Origin: Lachnoclostridium sp. UBA6558 | GTDB taxonomy: Bacteria; Bacillota; Clostridia; Lachnospirales; Lachnospiraceae | Assembly (NCBI GenBank): GCA_002434335.1 | Contig: DJJW01000050.1 | Location: 4,832 to 13,793 of the forward strand | Length of the DNA: 8,962 bases | Direction: 5' to 3' | Shown: positions 1 through 5,960 of the stretch, in pieces | How the letters are laid out: each line of letters starts with the position of its first letter | Numbering within the stretch: position 1 is the first letter of the stretch | The notes under the pieces: model-generated | The model's database searches: none | The model's input: only the letters and a program-made list of their open reading frames with translations | Told to the model about the DNA's origin: nothing | Made by a program: the position numbers and the translations under genes

Positions 1-618
1 AGCTGCCAATACTTTAAGGGTCTTCGGTCCATACCAGCAGAAGGTGTCAAGCACCTTATTTATAAGGTTCTTCTCAAGTTCTGACAAACGGTTAACAGGT
101 ACCTCAAAAATATTAATACCATGTTTTTTCATACTATTGTATAAAGAAATGTATGGTGCATTCTCACCATTTACGCTAAAATCATCTTCAAATAACTCTC
201 TTTCGTATAGTGCCAGGAAGAAACCCTGCGCATAATACAAAAGCCATTGGGTATAGCCTGGGGACAGATCGCCCTGGGTGTAGTATATCATGTATTGGGC
301 TATTAAGTTAATTTTGCGCTCTGTCATTTTCTCAAGGACTGCCTGCATTGTCTTGCGATAGGCTACATTGGTCAGATTATCCTTGTTTTCAAGCAACAGT
401 TCATAGTAATATACCGGATCTTCAACGATACTTTTTAGTTTACCGGAATACTCCGCAGTAGGTATATCACCTTCAATGTATCTTATTATGGTGGTTTCGC
501 CCCAGCCTAATAATTTAGCAAGAGGTTTTTTTCCTATGCAAAAATCCTGTAAAATCGTTCGTATCTCACCAGAAGTAACAATAGCACTTTCTTGACTTTG
601 CACTTTGTTTTCACTCAT
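1..618 (-). CDS. HTH-Panacea (SocA/DUF4065) domain protein, antitoxin-like, C-terminus off the window
   Basis: The frame is open from the ATG at 618 to the left edge, giving 206 residues. Residues about 17-78 look like the MqsA-type helix-turn-helix, with the typical LAKLLGWGETTIIRYIEGDIP segment at 33-53. Residues about 103-206 match the start of a Panacea domain: an I-x-x-Y-x-I-Y-Y helix, then GDLSP near 116-120 and QWLLYYAQGFFLALY at 124-138. No zinc-ribbon precedes the HTH, unlike full MqsA. Panacea domains are known as interchangeable neutralising modules of type II toxin-antitoxin pairs; some copies stand alone. The start has a good ribosome binding site (AAAGGGG, 7 nt spacing). No toxin is visible upstream on this strand, so a partner would have to be encoded to the left of the window. 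The family call is firm; an antitoxin role is inference. Confidence 0.8.
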   Translation of the reverse strand, partial: MSENKVQSQESAIVTSGEIRTILQDFCIGKKPLAKLLGWGETTIIRYIEGDIPTAEYSGKLKSIVEDPVYYYELLLENKDNLTNVAYRKTMQAVLEKMTERKINLIAQYMIYYTQGDLSPGYTQWLLYYAQGFFLALYERELFEDDFSVNGENAPYISLYNSMKKHGINIFEVPVNRLSELEKNLINKVLDTFCWYGPKTLKVLAA

Positions 619-710
619 AGTTTATCCCCTTTCGTATAATTTTCCCCAAGACTCCTCTCATCAAAGTTCATCTGAAAATAGTAATCGCATAATTAATCTA
701 TTTGTACTTT

Positions 711-764
711 AACACACCGGATTTTCTTTTCTGTGTGGTTTGTGGAGTTATTATCCAGTGTGTT
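711..764 (-). repeat. Inverted repeat in the leader of the HTH-Panacea gene
   Basis: The arms at 711-720 (AACACACCGG) and 755-764 (CCAGTGTGTT) are complementary at 9 of 10 positions across a 34-nt spacer. In the leftward transcript the odd pair becomes U-G, so the RNA helix has 10 continuous pairs; in the rightward transcript it is a C-A mismatch. It lies between the proposed promoter (844-873) and the start at 618. It could be an mRNA fold or an autoregulatory operator; neither is shown. Confidence 0.4.
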
Positions 765-843
765 CATAACCCTTGCATTTTAATAATTAATCATTGGATA
801 GCACTACGGAATGTGTATATAATTTACAATTTCTATAATACCT

Positions 844-873
844 ACTATAATACAATTTTTTACTACCGGTCAA
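844..873 (-). promoter_or_regulatory. Candidate sigma-A promoter for the HTH-Panacea gene
   Basis: Reading leftwards, the -35 is TTGACC (868-873), then an 18-bp spacer, then -10 TATAGT (844-849); each matches consensus at 5 of 6 bases. Transcription would start near 837 and leave a 5' UTR of about 220 nt. The rest of 619-977 is very AT-rich. I see no further gene in it, and no clear intrinsic terminator for the membrane-protein gene that ends at 978. Confidence 0.45.
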
Positions 874-977
874 CATATTTCTTGTATTATTTGCTATTTT
901 TTTGTACTTATTTACATTTTACGCCTTTTCTAATTAAAATGGAAAAAAGAATTTTTAAAATAAATGCTGAATTATTA

Positions 978-2099
978 TTACATTTTTCGAAAGTCGTTAA
1001 TGTCCTGTATGATAATTTTAAAACCTTTTATAATATTATCAAACATACCCGCTTTATAAAAATTAATAATAATCATACCAATGGGTATACCAATAATCAT
1101 TCCAAGAACACCTAATAAACGATATCCGATAAACATAAATATCAATGTTGAAAAGGGACTGATACCAACGCTGTCTCCCACCATTTTAGGTTGTAATACC
1201 TGTTTTACGATAAGGCATACCAAATAGATAATTAACAACATAACCGCTCTGAAATAATTACCAGACAGGATTTCAATCAGAGCCCAGGGCCAGATTACAG
1301 CTCCGGTCCCAAAAAAAGGCAGGAAGTCAAGAAATGCTATCAATAAGGCAAATAGAAAAGAATATCTTACCTTTATGATTTCAAATCCCACAAACATAAT
1401 TACGGTTAGCACCAGCATAATCTTAAACTGTGCCTTGAAATATCCGCCTACGGCAGATCTAAAATTAGAAACGATTAAGTTATAGCTTTTTATCAGGGAA
1501 ACAGGTGTAAAACGATGTACAAGAGCAGCCAGATTATCTCTTTCTGCAATAAAGAAATATGCAGACATAATTGTTACAATTGCATATAACAGTACATCAA
1601 GTACGTTCTTGGCGTAACTACCGGCTTCACTAATGTTAAGGTCACTGCTCTCAGACATAAATTGGGTTGCGTAATTAGTGATGTTGCTTCCTATATTATC
1701 CAGCATATTTCTGGCACTCAGAGGCAGCAGATCATAAATTCCGGAAAGCTTGATGGATATGGTATTAAATTGCTGTTCCAGACTGGTATAAATATTCGGG
1801 AAGTCTTGAATCAAATTGGTAACCTCTTTTACCAGTACACTTGCCAGGGCATATATTGCGCCTACTACCGCACCGATTACCAAGATAATAATAATAGCAG
1901 AACTGTGTTTACGGACTATCTTTACACGTTTTTCAAGAAATTTAACCAAAGGATTTGCAATGACAGATACGACAAATCCAATGACAAAAGGCATAAAGAA
2001 GCCCAATAGTTTCGGAAGTAAAAATATAACAGCCAATACTCCCAGAAGAAATAGGAGTACATTAACGAGAATCTTTACATAGATCAAAGGTTTTTTCAT
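978..2099 (-). CDS. AI-2E family / YtvI-like integral membrane protein
   Basis: This 373-residue polytopic membrane protein belongs to the AI-2E transporter family (PerM/YtvI/UPF0118). Two hydrophobic segments lie in the first 50 residues, a third at about 66-90, and then comes a long extracytoplasmic or amphipathic stretch (about 91-160). One further segment follows at about 165-185, and a cluster of four or so runs from about 225 to 350. The conserved C-terminal part is present: FLPFFGTGAVIWPW, then KQVLQPKMVGDSVGISP, then the glycine-rich last helix GVLGMIIGIPIGMIIIN. Length fits the family (about 350-400). B. subtilis YtvI is linked to sporulation and other members to export of small solutes; the substrate here cannot be told. 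The ATG has GGAG 8 nt upstream and its own promoter, so it looks monocistronic. Confidence 0.85.
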   Translation of the reverse strand: MKKPLIYVKILVNVLLFLLGVLAVIFLLPKLLGFFMPFVIGFVVSVIANPLVKFLEKRVKIVRKHSSAIIIILVIGAVVGAIYALASVLVKEVTNLIQDFPNIYTSLEQQFNTISIKLSGIYDLLPLSARNMLDNIGSNITNYATQFMSESSDLNISEAGSYAKNVLDVLLYAIVTIMSAYFFIAERDNLAALVHRFTPVSLIKSYNLIVSNFRSAVGGYFKAQFKIMLVLTVIMFVGFEIIKVRYSFLFALLIAFLDFLPFFGTGAVIWPWALIEILSGNYFRAVMLLIIYLVCLIVKQVLQPKMVGDSVGISPFSTLIFMFIGYRLLGVLGMIIGIPIGMIIINFYKAGMFDNIIKGFKIIIQDINDFRKM

Positions 2100-2125
2100 T
2101 TACTAAACTCCACTGTATTTCATAA

Positions 2126-2141
2126 AGTGTATGGCTACACT
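2126..2141. repeat. Palindrome at the transcription start of the YtvI-like gene
   Basis: AGTGTA-TGGC-TACACT is a perfect 6-bp inverted repeat with a 4-nt centre. It sits just downstream of the -10 box at 2145-2150 and spans the expected transcription start near 2138. That position suits a repressor operator or a 5'-end hairpin. Its length is small enough for chance. Confidence 0.35.
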
Positions 2142-2144
2142 CTT

Positions 2145-2172
2145 ATTATATCTTATTTATCATATCTGTAAA
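2145..2172 (-). promoter_or_regulatory. Candidate sigma-A promoter for the YtvI-like gene
   Basis: Reading leftwards there is TTTACA (2167-2172), a 16-bp spacer and a perfect TATAAT (2145-2150). Transcription from about 2138 would give a UTR of about 40 nt before the ATG at 2099. Confidence 0.5.
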
Positions 2173-2242
2173 TATTATTTCTTAAATAAAAGTATCTAAC
2201 TTTACTCTTTTTCGACATTTTTCATGATTTTGCACATAGTAA

Positions 2243-2283
2243 TAATTACCTATATACATTAACATAATTATCTATATACTAAC
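2243..2283. repeat. Two-copy tandem repeat, period 22 bp
   Basis: TAATTACCTATATACATTAAC (2243-2263, first 20 nt shared closely) is followed by a near copy TAATTATCTATATACTAAC at 2265-2283. The copies differ by one substitution and a 2-nt deletion. They lie about 95 bp upstream of the promoter of the YtvI-like gene, in the 317-bp gap between that gene and the thi operon terminator. They could be paired regulator sites or a simple AT-rich duplication. The rest of this gap (about 2175-2350) shows no gene. Confidence 0.45.
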
Positions 2284-2353
2284 CAATTTTTACTGACTGA
2301 TTCACTCTTGTATGAGGTATCACTATATAATTCAGAATGCAAAATATTTTACC

Positions 2354-2404
2354 AAAAAAAGGATGCCCTGCCGGATTCCAGATCTGGGTTCCGGTGGTGC
2401 ATCT
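2354..2404 (-). terminator. Intrinsic terminator of the thi transport operon
   Basis: In the leftward transcript, GATGC (2399-2403) pairs with GCATC (2362-2366). Inside that, CCGGA pairs with TCCGG, and the apex is the self-complementary CCAGATCTGG. Seven U residues follow (2354-2360). It starts 13 nt past the stop codon of the ABC ATPase gene, so it marks the operon end. Confidence 0.88.
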
Positions 2405-2416
2405 CTTTATTCGAAA

Positions 2417-3166
2417 TTACTCCCTGCTTTTCTTTAAAATTATATTGATATGCTTCTTATAACGTATAAATTCATCACTTACAAGGAACTCTTCCCCTCG
2501 GGGCCGTTCACTGTCAATCACAAGCTCCTCGGAGATATGCCCCGGTTTACCGGTCATAACATATACACGGTCGGATAACAGTATGGCCTCATCGATGTCA
2601 TGGGTTATAAAAAGTGTAGACAATTTAATGTTTTCCATTACCTGAAGATACCATTCATGCATATTGCTCTTGGTTATGGTATCCAGGGCACTAAAAGGCT
2701 CATCCAGCAAAGCTACCTGATCTGAAAACAGATACGTACGTAGAAGCGCTGCTCTTTGTCTCATACCTCCTGATAACTGCCTGGGGTATTTTAACTGAGT
2801 ACCTTCAAGCCCAAATTCCTCAAAAAGAGCTGATGCCTTTTCCCTTGCTATCTTCCTCTTCTCCCCTTTAATGACAAGAGGTAAGGCTACATTATCAACA
2901 ATGGTCTTAAAGGGAAGCAGCATATCTTTTTGCAGCATATAACTTAGCTTTCCGGTTTTCCCTGTAATATCCTCCCCATCCAGGGTTATACTGCCTTCCT
3001 CCGGCACCAAAAGACCGGATAATACATTAAATAAAGTAGTCTTTCCTACACCGCTTACTCCTAGAAGGCTTACTATTTCACCTTGCTGGAGTCTTAAGGA
3101 TATATTTTGTATAATTTTATTGCTGCCATAGCTTACGCTGATGTTGCTGGCTGTTAATTTATCCAC
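2417..3166 (-). CDS. thiZ: ABC transporter ATP-binding protein, ThiZ-type (thiamine-precursor uptake)
   Basis: This is a 249-residue nucleotide-binding subunit of the nitrate/taurine/NMT1 class. All motifs are intact: Walker A GVSGVGKTT (36-44), Q-loop Q79, signature LSGGM (131-135), Walker B with D155-E156 (VALLDEPFSALD), and switch histidine H189 (FITHDIDEA). It would dimerise on the cytoplasmic face of the ThiX permease and power import. The start is GTG, with GAGG about 10 nt upstream; there is no better ATG at the right place. It is the last gene of the riboswitch-led operon, 79 nt after the binding-protein gene, and is followed by a strong terminator. The thiZ name rests on operon context, because the ATPase sequence alone would not separate it from related nitrate/sulfonate systems. 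Confidence 0.9.
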   Translation of the reverse strand: MDKLTASNISVSYGSNKIIQNISLRLQQGEIVSLLGVSGVGKTTLFNVLSGLLVPEEGSITLDGEDITGKTGKLSYMLQKDMLLPFKTIVDNVALPLVIKGEKRKIAREKASALFEEFGLEGTQLKYPRQLSGGMRQRAALLRTYLFSDQVALLDEPFSALDTITKSNMHEWYLQVMENIKLSTLFITHDIDEAILLSDRVYVMTGKPGHISEELVIDSERPRGEEFLVSDEFIRYKKHINIILKKSRE

Positions 3167-3196
3167 GGCTGTTTAACCTCATTTCTGCACCTGTCT

Positions 3197-3223
3197 TTAC
3201 GCATGTATTTAAATATTGCGTAA
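3197..3223 (-). other. Stem-loop between the binding-protein and ATPase genes
   Basis: TTACGCA (3197-3203) and TGCGTAA (3217-3223) form a perfect 7-bp stem with a 13-nt AT-rich loop in the 79-nt gap. No U run follows, so it is not an obvious terminator. It may protect the 3' end of the upstream cistron's mRNA or simply be spacer structure. Confidence 0.35.
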
Positions 3224-3245
3224 CTGTGCATAACAACTTATTTCC

Positions 3246-4265
3246 TTACTCCGCTAAATAGTCATTGGAGAAGCCTGTGCCTGAAGCTATTTCTTTTTCT
3301 ATCAGGCTGTTGTCAAATAACCATTTATAGAAGCCATCCCATCTTGCTTTATCTATATATCCCCATTGGGTAACCTCAGCTTTATATTGATCTGCCAGCC
3401 ACTTCTGGCTTTCTGTAACAAGTGCTTTATCAAGTTCCGGAACCGCCTCTACAAGAATATCCGCTGCTTTTTCAGGCTCTGCAATGGCATATTCATAGCC
3501 TTTTTTGACAGCTGCCAGGAACTTCTTAGTCGTGTCAGGATCATTTTTCAGAAATTCATTATTTGCTATAATAACAGGACTGTAATAATCCAGTTCCGTT
3601 CCGTAATCAGCAAAATTGAGATAATTTGTCTCAAGTCCGGCTATTTTTGTAGCAATACCATCCCATGCATAATATACCCATACGGATTCAATATCTGTCT
3701 GAAGTGCTGTAACAACGTCAGATACCGTATTAGGGATCAGCTTGATTTTATCGTAATTACCGCCGTCATCCTCCACTATCTTCTTGATAATAGCAAGCTC
3801 GATAGGGGAATCCCAGGTTGCATAGGAATGACCTTCCAGCTTCTTTGGTGAATCAATACCCAGTTCCTTGGGAGATATAATTCCCGAGGTATTATGCTGG
3901 ATAATCGCTGCTACTGCCGTAACCGGGATAGGGCTGTCGGTTGCATAAGCAGGTGCTAAGGTATCCTGAAAGGATATACCGAATTCCGCTCCGCCGGCTC
4001 CTACCAAAGAAGTAGTACTTCCTTCCGGTGGCTGCATGATTTCTACGTCCAGTCCGGCATCTGTAAAGTATCCAAGTTTATCAGCTACATACAGACCGGT
4101 ATGATTGGTATTGGGTGTCCAGTCAAGAACGATTCTTACCTTTTTAAGGCTGTCACCGGAGGCATTGGCATCCTCACTGTTTTTGCCTGCATCTTTGCTG
4201 CAGGCTGAAAGGCCTGCTGTTAAGAAGGACAGGCATAAAGCAACTGCTAGTATTTTCTTTTTCAT
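3246..4265 (-). CDS. thiY: ABC substrate-binding lipoprotein, NMT1/THI5-like, ThiY-type
   Basis: This is a 339-residue extracellular solute-binding protein. The lipoprotein signal is clear: MKKK, a hydrophobic core, and a lipobox LSAC with Cys22 as the acylated residue. The mature part opens with VRIVLDWTPNTNHTGLYVADKLGYF, the hallmark of the NMT1/THI5-like family; GAGGAEFGISF and the GIISPKELGIDSP region follow. Apart from two Cys in the signal peptide no cysteine is present. It therefore lacks the Cys cluster of the yeast THI5 synthesis enzyme and should only bind ligand. Family members bind thiamine pyrimidines (N-formyl-aminopyrimidine for Bacillus ThiY, or HMP); which one is bound here cannot be read from sequence. 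The position downstream of a TPP riboswitch supports the role. The start has GGGAG 4 nt upstream, with two hairpins before it. Confidence 0.9.
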   Translation of the reverse strand: MKKKILAVALCLSFLTAGLSACSKDAGKNSEDANASGDSLKKVRIVLDWTPNTNHTGLYVADKLGYFTDAGLDVEIMQPPEGSTTSLVGAGGAEFGISFQDTLAPAYATDSPIPVTAVAAIIQHNTSGIISPKELGIDSPKKLEGHSYATWDSPIELAIIKKIVEDDGGNYDKIKLIPNTVSDVVTALQTDIESVWVYYAWDGIATKIAGLETNYLNFADYGTELDYYSPVIIANNEFLKNDPDTTKKFLAAVKKGYEYAIAEPEKAADILVEAVPELDKALVTESQKWLADQYKAEVTQWGYIDKARWDGFYKWLFDNSLIEKEIASGTGFSNDYLAE

Positions 4266-4278
4266 AAAACTCCCATCT

Positions 4279-4331
4279 GTGTGCCTGGCACACCTTAAAT
4301 AATGAAGTTGAAGTTTGATTACTGCTTCAAC
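4279..4331 (-). other. Two adjacent stem-loops ahead of thiY
   Basis: In the 116-nt gap after the permease gene, GTTGAAG/CTTCAAC (arms 4307-4313 and 4325-4331) form a perfect 7-bp stem with an 11-nt loop. Next, GTGTGCC/GGCACAC (4279-4285 and 4287-4293) form a near-perfect palindrome with its centre at 4286. The second ends about 5 nt before the thiY ribosome binding site. Neither is followed by a U tract. Such intercistronic hairpins often adjust segmental mRNA stability so that the binding protein is made in excess; this is inference. Confidence 0.5.
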
Positions 4332-4381
4332 ATTCTTTATGTCTGGTTTAACATTTTAATAGCAATAACCTCTACTTTGAT

Positions 4382-5197
4382 CTACCCTTTACGTTTGTTG
4401 TATTTTATATTGTCTCCAGGTATTTTACCCGGCTTCTCTTCTCTGTCCCAGGGGGTAACCGCTTTTTGCAGCATGGTAACTCCAAACATTAACAAAAGGC
4501 TGATAAATGAGATAAAAAATATTACCGCAAACATTTTATCGTAGGAATAAGATTTTCTTACCCTTGTCATATATACCCCAAGTCCGCTGAAACCTCCAAG
4601 CCATTCTGCAACGACCGCTCCTATAATGGAATAAGATACGGATATCCGGAGGCTTGAAAAGAAATGGGGTATGGCACCTGGCAGCTTAATATGTAAAAAG
4701 CTTTGAAATTTACTTGCTCCCATAGCCCTTAACAGATTTAAGGCATCCTTATCCGCAGCACGAAAACCATCCAGTAAACCAATGGTTATGGGAAAAAAGG
4801 AAGTTATAACAATTAAAGTAATCTTAGGTAATATACCATAACCCAGCCATAACACCAAAAGCGGTGCAATCGCTACGGTAGGTACTGTCTGGGTTATAAT
4901 CAGTACGGGATAGATTGCCTTATAGGCAATCAGGAACCGATCCATTATAACCGCAACAAAGAATCCAAGCAGGATTCCAAAGGTAAGTCCTAAAAAGGCT
5001 TCTGCCAGTGTTGTCCTTGCATGAGCCATTAGTAGGGCAAAGTCTCCTATAAATGCTTTTACCACCTCACTTGGTGAAGGAAGCATAAATTTAGGTATGA
5101 TTCCACCGGCGGACAATAACTGCCAAAGTAGAAGTATGGCTGCTATTGCAAAAGCAGGTGATATTTTATTGATGATGTTTTGTAACTTTCTGGTCAA
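4382..5197 (-). CDS. thiX: ABC transporter permease, ThiX-type (thiamine-precursor uptake)
   Basis: This integral membrane permease belongs to the BPD (binding-protein-dependent) class, here about 271 residues. The protein has about six membrane segments, starting with ISPAFAIAAILLLWQLLSAGG. The cytoplasmic EAA-type coupling motif is visible as LLRAMGASKFQSFLHIKLPGAIP, which contacts the ATPase. The frame is open further up, to a TTG at 5224, but nothing like a ribosome binding site precedes that codon. I prefer the TTG at 5197, downstream of GGAGGGTGG (5209-5217). In either case the gene overlaps the end of the thiamine-binding-protein gene (30 or 59 bp), suggesting translational coupling. 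No in-frame ATG occurs until codon 47 of the long frame, inside the first membrane region, so a non-ATG start is very likely. It is the partner of the thiY and thiZ products. Confidence 0.87.
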   Translation of the reverse strand: MTRKLQNIINKISPAFAIAAILLLWQLLSAGGIIPKFMLPSPSEVVKAFIGDFALLMAHARTTLAEAFLGLTFGILLGFFVAVIMDRFLIAYKAIYPVLIITQTVPTVAIAPLLVLWLGYGILPKITLIVITSFFPITIGLLDGFRAADKDALNLLRAMGASKFQSFLHIKLPGAIPHFFSSLRISVSYSIIGAVVAEWLGGFSGLGVYMTRVRKSYSYDKMFAVIFFISFISLLLMFGVTMLQKAVTPWDREEKPGKIPGDNIKYNKRKG

Positions 5198-5462
5198 TGG
5201 TAAGTACACCACCCTCCGGTGCAAATGTTATTTTTACATAAGCTGCTACTTTAGGGCAGCCTGCTTTTATTGCTATGTACTGACAATTTTTAACAATTTC
5301 CATCAGCTCTTCATAGTCCCCTTCAATTGCTGTTTCACAGGGACCAACATAATATTTTAAGCCGGTGCTTCTGATATAATCGATAACCTCGTCTACTACT
5401 CTGATAACTTCCTCATCGCTGTTTACGTGAGGCAATACCTGGATTGCTACGCTTGCATTCAT
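5166..5462 (-). CDS. Thiamine-binding protein, MTH1187/YkoF (DUF77) family
   Basis: This 98-residue cytoplasmic ferredoxin-like-fold protein is a single MTH1187/YkoF-type unit. Family signatures run through it: AIQVLPHV near the start, VVDEVIDYIRSTGLKYYVGPCETAIEGDYEELMEIV in the middle, and YVKITFAPEGGVLTIDQKV at the end. Members of known structure are small oligomers; B. subtilis YkoF and Thermotoga TM0486 bind thiamine. It is the first gene after the TPP riboswitch, has a near-perfect ribosome binding site (AAAGGAGG, 7 nt spacing) and overlaps the permease gene. It may act as a cytoplasmic carrier or sensor for the imported compound; this is inference from operon position. Confidence 0.88.
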   Translation of the reverse strand: MNASVAIQVLPHVNSDEEVIRVVDEVIDYIRSTGLKYYVGPCETAIEGDYEELMEIVKNCQYIAIKAGCPKVAAYVKITFAPEGGVLTIDQKVTKHHQ

Positions 5463-5491
5463 GATGCTTCCTCCTTTTATCTCTGTATATT

Positions 5492-5516
5492 AAAAAAACT
5501 CACCGATTCCGGTGAG
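5492..5516 (-). terminator. Riboswitch-controlled intrinsic terminator
   Basis: In the leftward RNA, CTCACCG (5510-5516) and CGGTGAG (5499-5505) form a perfect 7-bp stem around a 4-nt loop, followed by seven U residues (5492-5498). It lies between the TPP aptamer and the first gene of the operon, about 30 nt before its start codon. This makes it the OFF state of the expression platform. Confidence 0.9.
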
Positions 5517-5563
5517 GTATGTATAATGGCATATTCTTTTACGCCGTTTATTCTATACATCCC
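5515..5563 (-). promoter_or_regulatory. Antiterminator of the TPP riboswitch
   Basis: TATACAT at 5554-5560 is an exact reverse complement of ATGTATA at 5519-5525. In the RNA this helix extends past a bulged A to pair GGG of the aptamer's conserved GUAGGGA with CCU (5515-5517). It therefore takes up bases of the terminator's 5' arm as well as the 3' edge of the aptamer. Its loop contains a further 6-bp hairpin (GGCGTA/TATGCC). Antiterminator and terminator are mutually exclusive, as expected for a TPP-repressed transcription switch. Confidence 0.7.
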
Positions 5564-5668
5564 TACGCCAGCATTATCCGGATCAGGTACGAAACAGCTC
5601 TAGCTGCTTCAGGGTTTAAAACATTTGGTAGTTTCCTCTCAGCCTGATTCATCAGGCACCCCTAGTTC
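5560..5668 (-). promoter_or_regulatory. TPP riboswitch aptamer (THI element)
   Basis: On the minus strand the conserved THI core is complete. GGGGTGCC runs into a perfect P2 (GCCTGAT, 2-nt loop, ATCAGGC), then come CTGAGA (5637-5642), ACCTGATC, the CCGG-ATAATG-CTGG helix and GCGTAGGGA. The P3 arm is long and contains the hairpin at 5591-5610 (GAAGCAGCT paired with AGCTGTTTC). The classical P1 helix is poor, because the bases before GGGG and after GGGA pair at only about two positions. The predicted RNA start lies right at the aptamer's 5' edge. Binding of thiamine pyrophosphate should favour termination at 5492-5516 and so repress the transporter operon. Confidence 0.96.
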
Positions 5669-5674
5669 ATGGCA

Positions 5675-5704
5675 AGTGTAGCATAAGCATTGTGGATTTG
5701 TCAA
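5675..5704 (-). promoter_or_regulatory. Sigma-A promoter of the thi transport operon
   Basis: Reading leftwards there is a perfect TTGACA (5699-5704), an 18-bp spacer ending in an extended -10 TGC, and TACACT (5675-5680). The expected start near 5668 coincides with the first base of the riboswitch aptamer. Confidence 0.8.
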
Positions 5705-5743
5705 GGGGAAGTAATTCCTTCATATATTTCCGTACTTCCCCTT
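5703..5743. repeat. Perfect 11-bp inverted repeat between divergent promoters
   Basis: AAGGGGAAGTA (5703-5713) and TACTTCCCCTT (5733-5743) are perfect reverse complements separated by 19 bp. The left arm overlaps the last two bases of the thi -35 box. There is no U tract on either strand, so it is not an intrinsic terminator. It could be an operator (two half-sites about 30 bp apart, centre to centre) or an old hairpin. Confidence 0.6.
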
Positions 5744-5801
5744 AATACAAATCCTTCAAAAGGAAGCTGCAAATTTATTTACTCATTTTTTCCCAGGGGT
5801 C

Positions 5802-5830
5802 TTGACATTCTTTTGCTCAGCCGATATACT
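5802..5830 (+). promoter_or_regulatory. Near-consensus sigma-A promoter for the leader peptide and rtcB
   Basis: There is a perfect TTGACA (5802-5807), an ideal 17-bp spacer and TATACT (5825-5830, 5 of 6). Transcription should start near 5837. The new RNA would begin in a small hairpin, TGTATT-CCAATC-AATACA (5836-5853). The leader is about 255 nt long up to the rtcB start at 6094. Confidence 0.85.
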
Positions 5831-5889
5831 TGCGATGTATTCCAATCAATACACAAATCTATGTAACCTATTAACCTTGAATCGAAAGG

Positions 5890-5960
5890 AGGACAATTAT
5901 GATGTACTTTAAATTTACTACCAACAACTTAACAACAAGCAACAGAGGTCTGATTGTCCT
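5890..5960 (+). other. Helix that can mask the leader ORF's ribosome binding site
   Basis: AGGACAAT (5890-5897), which contains the 3' half of the Shine-Dalgarno sequence, is an exact reverse complement of ATTGTCCT (5953-5960) inside the leader ORF (codons 19-21). The helix continues with a U-G pair and an A-U pair into the A of the start codon, for ten pairs in all. Ribosomes reaching codon 19 would open it. The pairing is seen directly; a regulatory effect is inference. Confidence 0.5.

Noticed and set aside
615..671. 18-codon minus-strand frame (MNFDERSLGENYTKGDKL) ending in an ATGA overlap with the HTH-Panacea start
   Set aside because: The overlap is suggestive of coupling, but there is no ribosome binding site before its ATG and the main gene has a good one of its own. 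Kept only as a note.
702..1115. 137-codon open frame on the plus strand
   Set aside because: It is Tyr/Phe/Asn-rich translation of AT-rich intergenic DNA running into the YtvI-like gene on the other strand. It has no ribosome binding site or recognisable domain.
3163..3187. 7-codon minus-strand frame (ATG AGG TTA ...) overlapping the GTG start of thiZ
   Set aside because: Too short to judge. The AGG that would be its second codon is better explained as the ribosome binding site of thiZ.
3366..3851. 161-codon open frame on the plus strand
   Set aside because: It is antisense to the well-supported thiY gene, and its composition is that of a mirrored coding frame.
5703..5743. Reading the 11-bp inverted repeat as a transcription terminator
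   Set aside because: No run of U follows the stem on either strand, and no gene ends next to it.
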